Made by a program: the position numbers and the translations under genes
Notes under the pieces: generated by a model
What the model saw: the letters and a program-made list of their open reading frames with translations, nothing else
What the model was told of the DNA's origin: nothing
The model's database searches: none
Part shown: one piece after another, positions 23,162-34,779 of the stretch
How positions within the stretch are numbered: the first letter of the stretch is position 1
Layout of the letters: every line of letters starts with the position of its first letter
Assembly (NCBI GenBank): GCA_036898135.1
Contig: CM072516.1
Location: 64,218,982-64,282,981 of the forward strand
DNA: 64,000 bases
Origin: Oncomelania hupensis
Taxonomy: Eukaryota; Mollusca; Gastropoda; Littorinimorpha; Pomatiopsidae
Direction of reading: 5' to 3'

Positions 23162-24890
23162 CCAACAAGAGCACGACACACGACAGTATACCCTGTTGTG
23201 ATCAAGTGGTACCTCGCTCTGTTTAGAAACGGGGGAATATTAAGGTGAGGAGAAAGAGAGAGGAGAAAGCCAAGATGCCAACTTGTAATATCGCACTGTC
23301 AAACGCCCTGGACAATTAAACTACACCTGGTCCATCTGGATGAATGCATGTTCCTTGGAGCCTGTTGTCTTCATTTTTGACCAAATGGACGTTTTATTTA
23401 TGTACCGGTGTGGCAGCACGAAGCGAGTGAGTCGCCGGTCGGAGAGTGATTGCATTAAGTCGGCTCTCATATATATATATATATTATATTGGTACATACA
23501 TATAATTATCCCGTCATATCAGGAAGACAAGTGAAATACACCAATTAAAGATATTTTGCTAAAACGCTTCGGTCTGGAGTTACAAGCCGACTCGAGATCT
23601 GAATCCTGGTTCTCTTGCAGTCCAAGCGTGCATTCTGCCAAATATTTACAGTGACTGGTCACAATCCGACATCAGCCTTTTTAATAGTTGATTAGCTGTT
23701 GTCCTAAATCACTCAAATAAATGTGATTTAAGCCTTTTAAACGCTTATACCTCTTGTTTCCCACAACTGAAGTAATCGTGATGCAAGCGTTTTCAAAAGT
23801 TGAACACTGGCGTGTCCAATGACTCCAATAGCGTGATTTACCGCGTTTTAAAATTTGATAGCTATTGTCTCCAATAGCTGTTGCCCACAAGTGCTAATGG
23901 AGCGTCAAATTTGAATGCTCGGCGCTATGATCCCCCATTTCCAGTTACCGTTGTTACGTAATTGCCACACAAAGAAACAAACAACAGCTAGCAACTAAAT
24001 CTCCAAGCGGCGATCTTTAACAACGCGTTTATCTCCCTTACCTGCCATTCTAAAGCATTCTCTAAACACCTCAAAATCCAAGCAGGTTCTGATTTAAATG
24101 TTAGTGAGCGGACAGTGTGTGTGTGTATGTGTGTGTATGTGAGAGAGAGAGAGAGACACACACACACACACAGAGACAGACAGATAGACGGAGACAGAGA
24201 GAGCAGTTATTTTCTGGTACCAATAAGGATCTGCATTATGTGCTTTAGGGTCTACGCCAAAGAAAGGAAACGGTGTATTTTGTAAACACGTGTGTGTGTG
24301 TGCTTGTGTACCTGTGTGTGAGAGCTCTCACGAGGTGTTTGTGAGGGTCTAAGCGTGCATACGAACTCGCGCGTGTGTGTATAATTAAAGATGTATGCGC
24401 GCGCACAGGGGAATGATGTCTGTGCTTTAATCTGGGTGTGCAGGTGTGATGGTATATAGCGTGGGCGCCGCGAGTGTTCCTTGTGGACGGGATTTGCAGT
24501 CCCTTTTTGCTGGTTTAAACGTGGATAAATTTGTAATAATGGCCGCACACTGCAATTGTCTCATTTTAAAGTGTCGTGAAGGTTACATGTGAATGGTGGT
24601 GAGTAATGCGAAAACGATGTTTAACAAGGCTTTGGTCGACATTAGTGTGCACTTTGTTTTCTTTTAAGTTTGATAAAAGCATGTACTTTATGGTGAGGTT
24701 AAATTATAATCGTTGTGTTGCTGTTGGTTTTTATAAACAGCACAACCTTTCAGCCTGCAGCTGTAATACTGCTTTATTGCATCAGGCGTTGCCGATGGTG
24801 TATACATATTGATTTCAGCGTTGTCGGTACGCCTGCTCATTGAAACTGATCGTACTACGCTGCTTCCGCTGAACGGATTTTCACAAAATG
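23162..24890. other. unassigned DNA, no gene seen
   Basis: Contains short TA (23471-23485), GT and GA/CA tracts (24112-24180) and GT patches near 24290 and 24375. No conserved motif was found. Confidence 0.55.
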
Positions 24891-24892
24891 TG

Positions 24893-24926
24893 GTGTGTGT
24901 GTGTGCGGGTGTGTGTGTGTGTGTAT

Positions 24927-24964
<38 letters not shown>
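24893..24964. repeat. (GT)n microsatellite
   Basis: Imperfect GT tract with GC and GG interruptions, followed by a short GA flank. Confidence 0.95.
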
Positions 24965-24965
<1 letters not shown>

Positions 24966-25080
24966 TGAGGATAGGTATATCTCACAAGGACACTTTCATC
25001 CATTTTAGTATATAAAGGATTGCTTTAAAAATAGCATACACTTAAGCGTTAACGATGCTGCACGTTATGATTTGGTTTGA

Positions 25081-25115
25081 CATCATCATCGTCATCGTCA
25101 TCATCATCATCAGCG

Positions 25116-25176
<61 letters not shown>

Positions 25177-25241
25177 TTTCATCATCATCATCAACATCAA
25201 CAACAACAATAACAAGTCTGACAACAACAGCAAACAACAAG

Positions 25242-25276
<35 letters not shown>
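25081..25276. repeat. (ATC)n then (AAC)n compound microsatellite
   Basis: ATC units (25081-25198) grade through AAC/AAT variants into a pure (AAC)n block (about 25237-25276). Confidence 0.96.
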
Positions 25277-25334
25277 CGTAATCATCTTTGTCTTGAAGTT
25301 GAACAATTCTTCAGACTGAATGGTGTAATCAAAT

Positions 25335-25822
25335 AAATAACAAATTATTTCTAATTCTTCCAGATTTGTCTGCTTCTTTGCCTAACTTTTCGTCCACCCG
25401 CAAAGAAGAAACTATTTTGGCTCGCCTTCATATTTGGCATACTTATGTCATTCATAGTTTCCTTTTAAAAGGAGAAGAACCACCATGGTGCTTTGCATGT
25501 GATAAATCCTTTTCCGTTCGCCATTTTATGTCTGAATATGCTGATCTGGTTGATGAAAGAGAACAATAGTTTGGTTCAATACCTTTCAAAGAGATTTTTA
25601 AATTATGCAATAGTCAATACCTATTTCAAATTTTACATGATGTTGGTTTGTTTTATCACATATAAATCATACGTTCTTGTTTCGTATTCTTGGTTGGATT
25701 TTATTGGTGAGACTGATTTTATTTACGTCTTTTATCATATTTCAATGTTAACAGTTTAGTCTGATTTTACTTAATTTTGTGTGATCCTGATTCGGCTCTT
25801 GGCAGTCCGCTGGATCTTATAA
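25335..25822 (+). mobile_element. LINE 3' end (ORF2 C-terminus and tail)
   Basis: The translated sequence gives FSSTRKEETILARLHIWHTY, SFLLKGEEPPWCFACD and RHFM, the C-terminal segment of I/Nimb-like or Jockey-like LINE ORF2 proteins with a C..C...H zinc-finger-like pattern. A stop splits it at about 25567, after which HDVGLFYHI continues. The 3' end (25774-25822) has TCCTGATTCGGCTC and TCCGCTGGATCTTA, the same tail as family R1. This ties R1's tail to a LINE. Confidence 0.75.
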
Positions 25823-26607
25823 ACACTGAATATCTATTTGAAAAATTCTTTATTTATTACCTACGTGCTGCAAAATTTCTCTTAATACGTTTGTTTCGGG
25901 TATCTCTCTGAAATAACAGTGGAAGGGTGTTTGTTGTTGGAGAGTGACTGAATGTTTTACCGCATCATCGACACCAAACCTTATGCATTTTGAATCCATT
26001 TGTGTAATACAATGCAATGCCTTGGGTTGAGTTCAGATGAGTGGAGGGGAGTATAATAGTCCACAATCAAGCCTTTCAAGACTGTTTCAACTTTCATTGT
26101 ACACTGCGTAGTCGTAGACCCGCCTGTCCAATAGCTAGCAGCGTGCTTCCATTATTCCATTTTAATACCTTTTTTTTTTCAAATTTGCCAAGCAGTGAAT
26201 GACTGGGATTAAGGGGATCGAGAGCCTTTCTTCAACACCACTTTACACCTTTTTTTTCTTCTTTTTTTGAAAACTCAATCCATATAGGTCGCAAAAAACA
26301 CAGTGTCTGAGCCTGCCAAGACATTCACCGTACGTAATAAGTAAAGTAAACTACGGAATTTATTGGTTTAAAAAATTTACTATATTTCGAAAGTTATTTT
26401 TTGTTGTAAGCTTATTGAGTGTGGCAACACTCACTGTGAATGTTAAACGTCTCTGTCCAGAGGAGGAGGGGGGAAGTGGTGTGGTCAAAGTCGGTGCCTT
26501 TAAAATAGTGCCGCCCTTGACATGGATGGTCTCCCTTTTTACCTGGAAAAAGATTATCTCCTTTACTTCCGCTTCCGCTATCCTGCTATATATGAGCTGT
26601 ACGACTC
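25823..26607. other. unassigned DNA
   Basis: No gene. At 26421-26460 the phrase GGCAACACTCACTGTGAATG resembles 60950-60985, so both may be remnants of one unknown repeat. Confidence 0.5.
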
Positions 26608-26835
26608 ATCGCCGACTAAGCGAGGGGCCGGGTAGCTCAGTTGGTAAGAGCGTCTTGCTAGTAACCGAAAGGTCGCTGGTTCGAATCCCGGATTGGTCAA
26701 CGTGTGATCATATTATTTACCCCTTTACCAACAACTGGCCCGCTGGTGTCAGTATAAATCGGTCCAGTAGTCACCTATATGCGAAAGTGTCGTGTGACTA
26801 TAATCTACAAACAACAACAACAACATCGCCGACTA
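26608..26835 (+). mobile_element. tRNA-derived SINE with 11-bp TSD, copy 1
   Basis: The head (26625-26700) has GGGTAGCTCAGTTGG (box A) and GGTTCGAATCC (box B), with CTAGTAA where a tRNA-Thr(AGT)-like anticodon loop would sit. The body ends in a (CAA)n tail. ATCGCCGACTA flanks it at 26608-26618 and 26825-26835. The stems do not pair well enough for a functional tRNA. Confidence 0.9.
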
Positions 26836-27001
26836 GGTTTTAGTTTGTTTGCTTAATCGCCGACTCAGTCCCCTATACGCACTGTGTCCGGGGACGATAA
26901 TCTACTAAATGCGAAAAAAAATCGCCGACACAAGTGGTGGTTCACCCGTCCCCTATACGCTTCATGTGTCCGGGGACGTAAATTTTACTAAAAAAAAAAA
27001 A
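26836..27001 (+). mobile_element. two short A-tailed retroposon fragments sharing the ATCGCCGAC junction
   Basis: Two related units (about 26866-26917 and 26927-27001) each contain CCCCTATACGC and GTCCGGGGACG, which can form a GTCCCC/GGGGAC hairpin, and end in AAATCTACTAAA-type sequence and an A run. Each is followed by ATCGCCGAC. A further copy of the 3' part is at 53176-53219. Confidence 0.65.
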
Positions 27002-27231
27002 ATCGCCGACTAGCGTGGGGCCAGGTAGCTCAGTTGTTAAGAGCGTCTTGCTAGTAACCGAAAGGTCGCTGGTTCGAATCCCGGATTGGTCAACGTGTGA
27101 TCATATTATTTTCTCCTTTACCAACAACTTGCCCGCTGGTGTCAGTATAAATCGGTCCAGTAGTCACCTATATGCGAAAGTGTCGTGTGACTATAATCTA
27201 CAAACAACAACAACAACAACATCGCCGACTA
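27002..27231 (+). mobile_element. tRNA-derived SINE with 11-bp TSD, copy 2
   Basis: Almost identical to copy 1, with the same A and B boxes and (CAA)n tail. ATCGCCGACTA lies at 27002-27012 and 27221-27231. The following 20 bases (GGTTTTAGTTTGTTTGCTTA) are the same as after copy 1, so duplication of the segment is an alternative to a second insertion. Confidence 0.9.
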
Positions 27232-27945
27232 GGTTTTAGTTTGTTTGCTTAATCCACGCAGAAATCTAATTCACCAGCTTTTGCTCTGTCGTATTGTCCA
27301 TCTCCCATCAGTTTGAAAAACAACAACAACAAACACAGAAATCTAATTTCACCCGCTTTTCTACTTTTGCGAACAATGCGCCACGGAAACTGAAATATGA
27401 TGTTTCCTATCGTAAAATGTGATTTCTCCATTCAAAAGTTGATTTTGCCATGTGCAAGGAGTGTAGCAGTAAAGTGCTGCGCATAAATCATCTTCAAGTG
27501 GCGTAGGGTCAACGGTTGTCTCCCCTCACACGAAACCCTTTCCTGCAGTTCCATCAGGAGCTGCAAACATTTTGTCATTGAACTGGTCATTTCTGCGCGG
27601 GAAAAACAACAACAAACGAACGAACAATTTTAGCGTGTAAAATATAGTATATTATACAGTAGTGTTTAATGTTATGACTGTGTCGCTGATGTGTCTTTTC
27701 TGTACGTTAAAACCTCTCGCTGGAAATATTCATTGGAGAAAGCTTTTTTTTACATGTTAAATCTTCTTTTGTGTGTGTTTGTGTTTGCTTGTGTTTTTCC
27801 ACGTACACACTGTTGTATTCCAAACAATGTTGTTGTTTTTTCATTTGCAAGAATAAACTGGAAAGGAATTCATAGAATTAATTAGCTTGACGACACTCAC
27901 GTGTCAATTGCCAAGCTAATTAAATTAGTACAAATGAAGAAAAAG

Positions 27946-27980
<35 letters not shown>

Positions 27981-28327
27981 ATATAGAGAGTATGACCCTT
28001 TTAGCGATTTCCGAGAGTTGGTGACAACAAAGTGAGTATCACACTCGGCGCACAAACATCGTTACTCTCCTCGGTGAGTTGGTGAAGGTAGAAAAAAAAG
28101 GTGTTGAAATCTCGTGGAAACTGCTTCCAAAGATTCCACAGTGTCGGCTCAAAGGTGGATTTTATTTTTGCGACAACCGACCTGACCTTCTGAACCCTTG
28201 CTTTGCCAAAGTGTGCAGGCAACGGTTCCAATTTCTGAGATTGGCGGCATAAAGTGTAAACTATATATGTTTTAAAATCACCAACATGATCCTGATACAC
28301 AGGCAAGAACAGTTTCCCTACTCTTTT
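27232..28327. other. unassigned DNA with a strong hairpin and (AAAT)n
   Basis: No gene. A 12-bp perfect inverted repeat is at 27878-27889 / 27912-27923 (TTAATTAGCTTG / CAAGCTAATTAA), with an inner GACAC/GTGTC pair in the loop. An (AAAT)n array lies at 27945-27982. Confidence 0.6.
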
Positions 28328-28605
28328 CGCCGAGAGTATGAAACGGGTTTAGTATAGTGCATGCATGCATTCCATCGCACATATTTTAACAACCCTGATG
28401 CTCATGTCCTAGACGGTGAGTGCCAGTTACAAAAGACTTCCAGCTAGCACTAGGCCTCGTCATCCCTGGGTCATCCAGGATTTTTCAGTTGTCTTGACGC
28501 TTCGACGATGGGTACCACCATAAAAGCTTCAGTGGCTTCAGTTAAACATTGTTTCAACCAGCACCTTGAGCAGCATGAACTAGTTAAGCGTTATAGATAT
28601 ATGTA
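28328..28605 (+). mobile_element. SINE-like retroposon, decayed copy
   Basis: Same family as 18928-19230: GCATTCCATCGCA, CTCATGTCCTAGACGG and a diverged 3' tail (CACCTTGAGCAGC ... AAGCGTTATA). Confidence 0.75.
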
Positions 28606-29270
28606 TGCTTACAATTACAATTTTAAAATATAACAAAATTGCTGGCTTTGGTACTCAGGGTTGAGGTAGCTATAAATTACCACCCCGTGTTTCCCGTACG
28701 CAAAGACCACTGCATATGGCAGGGGAGTTTTCATGAACGTGCATAATCACCGTGTGATTTGCTGCCTACCAATGGCCAGTCTTTTTATTTTGTTGTTTTT
28801 AGTTTCGTAGCATTTTTGTTAATTTTATTGCGGCTTGCTGTTTTGATGCTAAAGGTTTCTGTCTTATTTTCTTTTTAAACTTGTTATTGCAGCTTAATAT
28901 TGGATTGAGCTAGCCCTGTGAAATGTTATTAATTAATTGCTTTTAAATTGATTGCAGATTGCCATTTTTATGTTTAAGTTTGATTGCATTTGCAGATTGC
29001 TTTTTGAATACTTTTTTTAATAGGTGCATTTTGTATACAGATGTCCTAGCTACACTGAAATGTGCTATTAAATGCTTTAGGTTTCTGACAATTTACTATT
29101 TAAATCATAAATGCTATAGTTTTGTTGAAGTTTCTTTAGGTTTTAATTGCAGATTGCTATTAGTTCCAACCCAGCTTGCTATTTAAATGCATAAGGTTTG
29201 TGACATTTTCTTTTTATGCTAAACCAGAGATCAAGCCAAAAAAAAAAAATTACATAAATTTATATCAGAT
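28606..29270. other. AT-rich unassigned DNA
   Basis: The short phrase TTGCAGATTGC recurs near 28953, 28990 and 29147. No gene seen. Confidence 0.5.
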
Positions 29271-29358
29271 GGCGATGATGCTGATGATGTTGGTGGTGTT
29301 GCTGCTGCTGATGATGATAATGATGATGATGATAATGATGATGATAATGATGATGATA

Positions 29359-29448
<90 letters not shown>
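29271..29448. repeat. (GAT)n microsatellite
   Basis: An interrupted left part (GAT/GTT/GCT/AAT) and a pure (GAT)n right part from about 29360. Confidence 0.97.
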
Positions 29449-29511
29449 TCTTTTCTTTCGTAATAGTATATGTATAAAAACACATTTGGTTCCACCCCTT
29501 CTCCGTCTTAA

Positions 29512-31062
29512 TATGCGCTTTCGAAGCATGGGCCCTCACAGCAGATCTACAACAAAGAGAGCAAGCGTGGATATGGAGTGCGTCATAGGACTTCTGGGCA
29601 TTTCGGGTGCCCCGGACCATCGCGCAGGCCATTGGACAACATAATGACATGCTCACAGTGGTGAAGAAACGGAAAATCCGATGGTATGGCCACGTCACCA
29701 GAGCATCAGGCCTTGTAAAAACCGTCCTGCATTGCACGGTGCAAGGAGGCAGAAGAAGAGGGAGACAGAAAAAGAGTTGGGAGGACAACATTCGAGAATG
29801 GACTGGTTTGACATTGGACGAAGCCATGAGAGTTGCTGAGAACAGAGAAAGATGGATTACGCTGGTTAAACGATAATAATAAATAATAATAAGGATATTT
29901 ATATAGCGCTTTTTCCCAATGAACAATATCAGTTCAAAGCGCAGTACTTATGCATTCATCCTAAACATCCGGCTTCATACAAAATAAATCAGACACTTGC
30001 TAACGAATAAGAGACGAGGGAAGGAGGGAGGAGGGGAGAGCTAAGGATGGATGATGGGGTGGGTGGTGACGGTGGTCTGAATCAAAACAAAAAACAAAAT
30101 AAAAAAATGGAGGAATGACAACGATAATGGTGGGAGGCAAGATCAGAAACATTTAAGGAAGAGATGAGTTTTCAAGTTGGATTTGAAAGTAGCTATGTTT
30201 GAAGAGCTGCGAAGAGAGAGGGAAAGAGAGTTCCAAGTTGAAGGGCCAAGCACTGAGGAATATCGACGGCCAGCAGAGCAGAGTCTGTAGCGTGGTAAGT
30301 GAAGCATGAGGGTGTCAGAGTGTGATGATATTCTGGGGAAGATACGTTTATCTTAATAGCGGATGAATTCTGAAATGAAGATGGTGTTGTCAAGAATGAC
30401 ACTAAGGTTTTTGACAGAAGATGACATAGGAAGAGTGGTCTGGCCAAGAGTGACAGTGTCTACAGAGGAAAAAGACAGGTTGTGTTGGTACCTGTGAGCA
30501 TAACTTCAGTTTTGTTTGCATTGAGTTGGAGCTTGTTGACTGTCATCCAGTTAGAAATATCTTCAAAGCGTTCAGAAGTTTTGGTCAGAATGGATGGAAG
30601 GTTTTGAGGAGTGTGACTGTTTTTTAGCTGTGTATCATCTGCGTAGAAATTGTGGAAAGTGTCATGGTTTTGGATGATGTGAGACAGGGGAGATGTGTAA
30701 AGGGTGAAAAGAACAGGGCCTAGAACTGACCCCTGAGGAACACCGAAGACAAGTCTGGACGGTTCAGAGAGGTGGTTGTTGATGCAGACAGACTGGAGTT
30801 AGGTAAAAACGGAAACAGCTGAGGGCATTGTCTTATATTCCAAAAGAGTTCTGGAGACGCTGAAGGAGGATGGAGTGATCGATAGTGTCAAAAGCGTCTG
30901 AGAGATCGATAAGGATCAACAAAGAGATTTTACCAGAGTCAGTGGCAGCTAGAGAGGAGGTCATTCCCGATGTCAAGAATGATCATCTGTGGTGTCTCAA
31001 CGACCTTTGAGTTACGGGATATGATAGGATAGGAGAGGATAGAATAGGATAGGATAGGATAG
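29512..31062 (+). mobile_element. (GGATA)n-tailed LINE split by another LINE
   Basis: The first part (29512-29876) covers the region from TLTADLQ-like codons to the GGTTAAACGAT point. The second part (30977-31062) resumes at GATCATCTGTGGTG and ends in (GGATA)n. Together they make one copy broken at that word by the insertion at 29877-30976. An imperfect longer direct repeat (GGTTCCACCCC then TTCTCCG/CTCCCTCCG) flanks the whole at about 29489 and 31063 and fits an aged TSD. Confidence 0.85.
29877..30976 (-). mobile_element. CR1/L2-like LINE, 5'-truncated, inserted in the previous LINE
   Basis: Minus-strand translation, with several stops, shows LILIDLSDAFDTIDHSILL (RT palm), later WNSLSLSLR and FKSNLKTHLF (C-terminal motifs). 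Then come a 3' UTR matching 39270-39510 and a terminus AAAGCGCTATATAAAT with ATT-type units at the left edge (29877-29911). Orientation, 5' truncation at 30976 and tail at the left edge are all consistent with target-primed insertion. Confidence 0.85.
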
Positions 31063-32039
31063 GTTCCACCCCCTCCCTCCGCTCCATTATTCCCTCACTT
31101 CATCTTCCCATCTCCTTCCCCCCCCCCTCCTCCACCCCAGTTCATTTTATGTTTACGAAGCGTTAGTTTAATGAAAACAACAAGGGCAAGAGGACTGACG
31201 GCTGTAAAACACATGAAACAATGCTTTCTTGTTTTGTCCAACAAATTGTGATGGTGGAAATAGGCACAGGTGAACTTGTGAACTGCATCTGCTTAACTGT
31301 TAACTGTTAAACCCTTTTACCGGGTCTTGGAGGCGCCAGGCAGTTTTGCTTTTTTAGTGGCAAAAATAGAGTGAACGACTTTGAAAGCATGTTATTGACC
31401 CTTCCACTGTCAGCTTTATGAGGCGCCACGGTCCATGCTACAGTTGTCAGTCTCTGTGCTAAATAAGCAAGTACGATTACTTCAGTATCCAGAACGTCAT
31501 TGACCCACCCCACTACACAGAGAAAAATCAACAAACAAACAAACAAACACTACCTTGAATTTGTGCAAGCGGACGGCTCCAAAATTTAACATCAAACACG
31601 TCATAAATGTTTTTGTTGTTGTTGTGATTTTGTTGTTGTTTTTTTTATTTCTATTTTATTTTTATTTTTTTAACCAAAGTATGTTATTGTTTTTAATTGT
31701 TTAATTGTACATCTTTTTTAAATGTGTATGCTGTATCCTTACTTTTAACATAAAGGTTTTGCTTTCAAGGACTTTTTAAAATTATAGCATTTTTATACAA
31801 GGAACTCTGCAAGTTCTGATTCTTTTAGTGGCAATTACGCTTAAGTTTGTTATTATGTATTTAGTATTTGAATTTCTATGCCATTTTGTACGTTGTGCTA
31901 ATCTGTATGCAGTTTTCATTGCAGTGGCCGTGATCTTGTCATGTTGGTTCGATTCTGTTTAGTTTAGCTGATTACTGTTACTGTTATTGGTATTTTAGTG
32001 TTTTTAATCGAAATGTTTAAAATTATTGTATTGAAAAGC

Positions 32040-32040
<1 letters not shown>
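31063..32040. other. unassigned DNA, no gene seen
   Basis: C-rich just after 31070, then AT-rich. No motif in open frames. Confidence 0.55.

Positions 32041-32095
<55 letters not shown>
32041..32095. repeat. (ATT)n microsatellite
   Basis: About 18 pure ATT units. The sequence to its right (32096-32233) translates on the minus strand to FSAISPTVWNNL, a weak match to a LINE C-terminal motif, so the array may again be a retroelement tail. Confidence 0.9.
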
Positions 32096-32233
32096 GACGC
32101 TTCGTAAGTTGTTCCACACTGTTGGAGAAATGGCACTGAAGGGAAGACAGTCTGGTTGGAGGATTACAGAGAGAAGACGGAAGTTGGGGGAAAGGGGGGG
32201 TGAGAAGTGGGATACTACTTTAGTAGCCGTCAA

Positions 32234-32889
32234 TACGCCTTTAACCGTTTCCAGCTACCCCACCTTAACTTAAAATAAAACACACAAGATGAGCTGGGGT
32301 TTAGGGGACATTGAAGAGGGGAAGAGGGAAGGGTAGTGTTTGGGAAAGATTAAGAGGAGGGGTTGTGGGGGTACCCACAGTGACAGGTTGAGATCAGGCC
32401 GGCTGCAATCCAAAAGTCCCATCATTTTGTGACACTCAAGACAGTGGAGCATTGTTTGCCGTTTGCCGATAGAAGCGGTCGTCGACAGTACAATTACGCA
32501 AGCTGTCGGCCACTTTGTCTACAATTTATAACATCTTAACCGCGAACTAATGGCTGGTTAGTCACCTCTTATTCCTGCGTTCCTTATTCTCTTGTTCTCT
32601 TTTAAGACTGTCATAACCCCCACTGTGATGTTTCAACTCCATGCTGAACATCAGAGACGGCGGAAGCGGACGTCGTAATCAGGTAGTACCAAGCCTAGGT
32701 GTCACTGATACTCAGCGTGTCTTCAACAACCCACACGCTGCGACGCGTTTTGAAGCACTTTAACTGTTGTTGACTTTTGCCTCTTCTTTGTTGAGATTTG
32801 ATTGTCTCCCCTACTTTGTTAGAGTTATCAGTGCTGATTAACCAGGGCATCAAACGGCAGTTTGTTTTACATTGAGAGGTCTATTAAAG
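32234..32889. other. unassigned DNA, no gene seen
   Basis: No recognisable repeat, motif or splice-bounded coding signal. Confidence 0.5.
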
Positions 32890-33127
32890 GTCTCCTTCGG
32901 ATGAGTATAAACCGAGGTCTAGTCGATGCACACATGCATTCCATCGTGCCACTCAGTGCCCTAGACTGGCGACACAAATCCATCCACCAAACCCTAGGTT
33001 CCCCCATGTGCTCAGTTGTCTGGGCGTAAGATAATGCACCCAAGTGTACGCCTCTGGCAGTTTGAGTATCGGCCAGCGCCTTGAGCAGCCCTTGAGCTGG
33101 AAAAACGCTAAATAAGGACGATTACAT
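32890..33127 (+). mobile_element. SINE-like retroposon with GCGCTATATAA-type tail
   Basis: Starts CTCCTTCGGATGAGTATAAA, contains GCATTCCATCG and GTTGTCTGGGCGT, and ends CAGCGCCTTGAGCAGC followed by AAAAACGCTAAATAAGGACG. An internal deletion relative to 18928-19230 shortens it. Confidence 0.85.
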
Positions 33128-34214
33128 TAAAGGGTAAAGGCATTCTTCAGCCTTGCGCCGTTTCTGTGGGAAAGTTATGTACGCGCCGGGATTCCAGTAT
33201 TAATAATAACAGTTCAAATTCGTTTTATCCCCTTTAAGTGCAGGAGGGTTACGCATATTTAAACAGGGTTGGGGAGTGAGTGTGGATAGTGTAAAAAAAA
33301 GTTCAAGTTTGGTAGTTTAGTCCAACGGAGCACTATTTTGACGTCAAAATAACGGGGCCGTCAAAAAAAGTCAAAAGAAAGTATGTACATGTAGAGTTTC
33401 AAGTGTATGTCAGAGTAACGTCGTTTCTACATGCCCACACATACGTCCTCCTTTAGATTAACGTCTACAACGGCGAAAAATTTATCTTAAAGCTATCATC
33501 TTTAAAATGGCAACAGTTTTGGAAGTGCTAAATACAATTTAGGTTTAGCCTGCAATAGTTTGCACACATATAAAATGACGCTGACTGCACTGCGAACTTC
33601 AAATGATTTGTATACATTATTACATTGTTGATGTCAGCCCTGGGTAAAGCGGCCCAGTATAATTATGACCATGGTTATATTGTTAAAATAAAAGCCTGTT
33701 TTATTTGTGTTAGTAATGGATCGTAACACCTCTCCCACTAACACCGAAAGATAGCGGTGCAACCCTTTCTCATTGTTAATTGGATTCAAACGCAGGTTAT
33801 AGGCTACAAAAGGAGTTCACATAAACGCAGCTGTAACTGAACGACCAATAAACATGTTATCTTTTTTAATGTGACGAATATATTGATCAAAATGCTGTTG
33901 TGAGCTGCAAAATAAGCTCGCATTAAATATCACTATTATGAGCTACAAAAGAAGTTCATATAAACATTACTATTATTGAATGATCGGGAAACTGGTTCTC
34001 TTTTTTCGATATCATAAGGTAACAAGGGGCTTCTCCGCTTAGTTAATTGAGTCTCCTGATGTTCGTTTGTTTATACACGTGCTGGAAAAGAATGCCTAAA
34101 TCATCTACTTCCTTCTTAAACTGTCAGCTGCATCTGTCACTCCATGAACACCGTTGATTCATTTAACTGATGCTATTTCATCTTGTGGGGTACACACTGT
34201 AGGCGGCAAACAGA
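33128..34214. other. unassigned DNA with degenerate direct repeats
   Basis: GGCTACAAAAGGAGTTCAC at 33802 and GAGCTACAAAAGAAGTTCAT at 33940 head two related blocks about 139 bases apart; a partial third starts at 33902. No gene seen. Confidence 0.5.
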
Positions 34215-34570
34215 TTGAAGCAAGCAAGAAGAACGAATAATAATAAGCTTGAACACTTCTGTGAGGATCTTAGATCAGGTATTGATAGCTGTGTTACACT
34301 CAAATTATTAAAACAATTGTCTCGCAATTCTAAACTAATAATTATGGTAAATACTTACATTCACACATGTGAGTCTGACTATTGCCAGAAAACACTAAAT
34401 GGTTATGGTATTGAACAGCTTGGTGCTTGTATTGCTAACGATAATGACGATCATATTGAAATGTTCAATGTTGATGCTCTCGACCGGGTTATTAGCGAGC
34501 AAGAGGTTAAAGATGTATTAACTGAAAAATGGTACATTTGCTGGTCTTGATGGCATTTGAAAATGTTAAC
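34215..34570 (+). mobile_element. LINE fragment from the endonuclease-RT linker
   Basis: An open frame of 111 residues ends with EQEVKDVLT. After a local frame slip comes GTFAGLDGI, resembling the start of a LINE reverse transcriptase domain (usually ...LK.GK..G.DGI). The preceding part matches only in style: Cys/His-containing linker. The assignment is tentative. Confidence 0.5.
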
Positions 34571-34597
34571 TGATTCTGGAGTGATTTTCTTTAAACG

Positions 34598-34634
34598 TGT
34601 GTGTGTGTGTGCGTGTGTGTGTGTGTATGTGTGT
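34598..34634. repeat. (GT)n microsatellite
   Basis: Short GT tract with one GC and one AT interruption. Confidence 0.93.
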
Positions 34635-34779
34635 AAGGTAGGAGGAGAGGCAGGTGCAACCTATGCATGTATAAGTCAAGTCCTCTGAGCAATAATAATC
34701 GCTATTATTACTATTATATAACTGACACCCAGAAAATTGAGCACAAATCTTGGCTACAGGGTTATGGGAAAGTGAAAGT

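Noticed and set aside
26625..26700. Possible tRNA-Thr gene
   Set aside because: A and B boxes are good but the anticodon and T stems do not pair; a SINE body, (CAA)n tail and TSD follow, so it is a SINE head.
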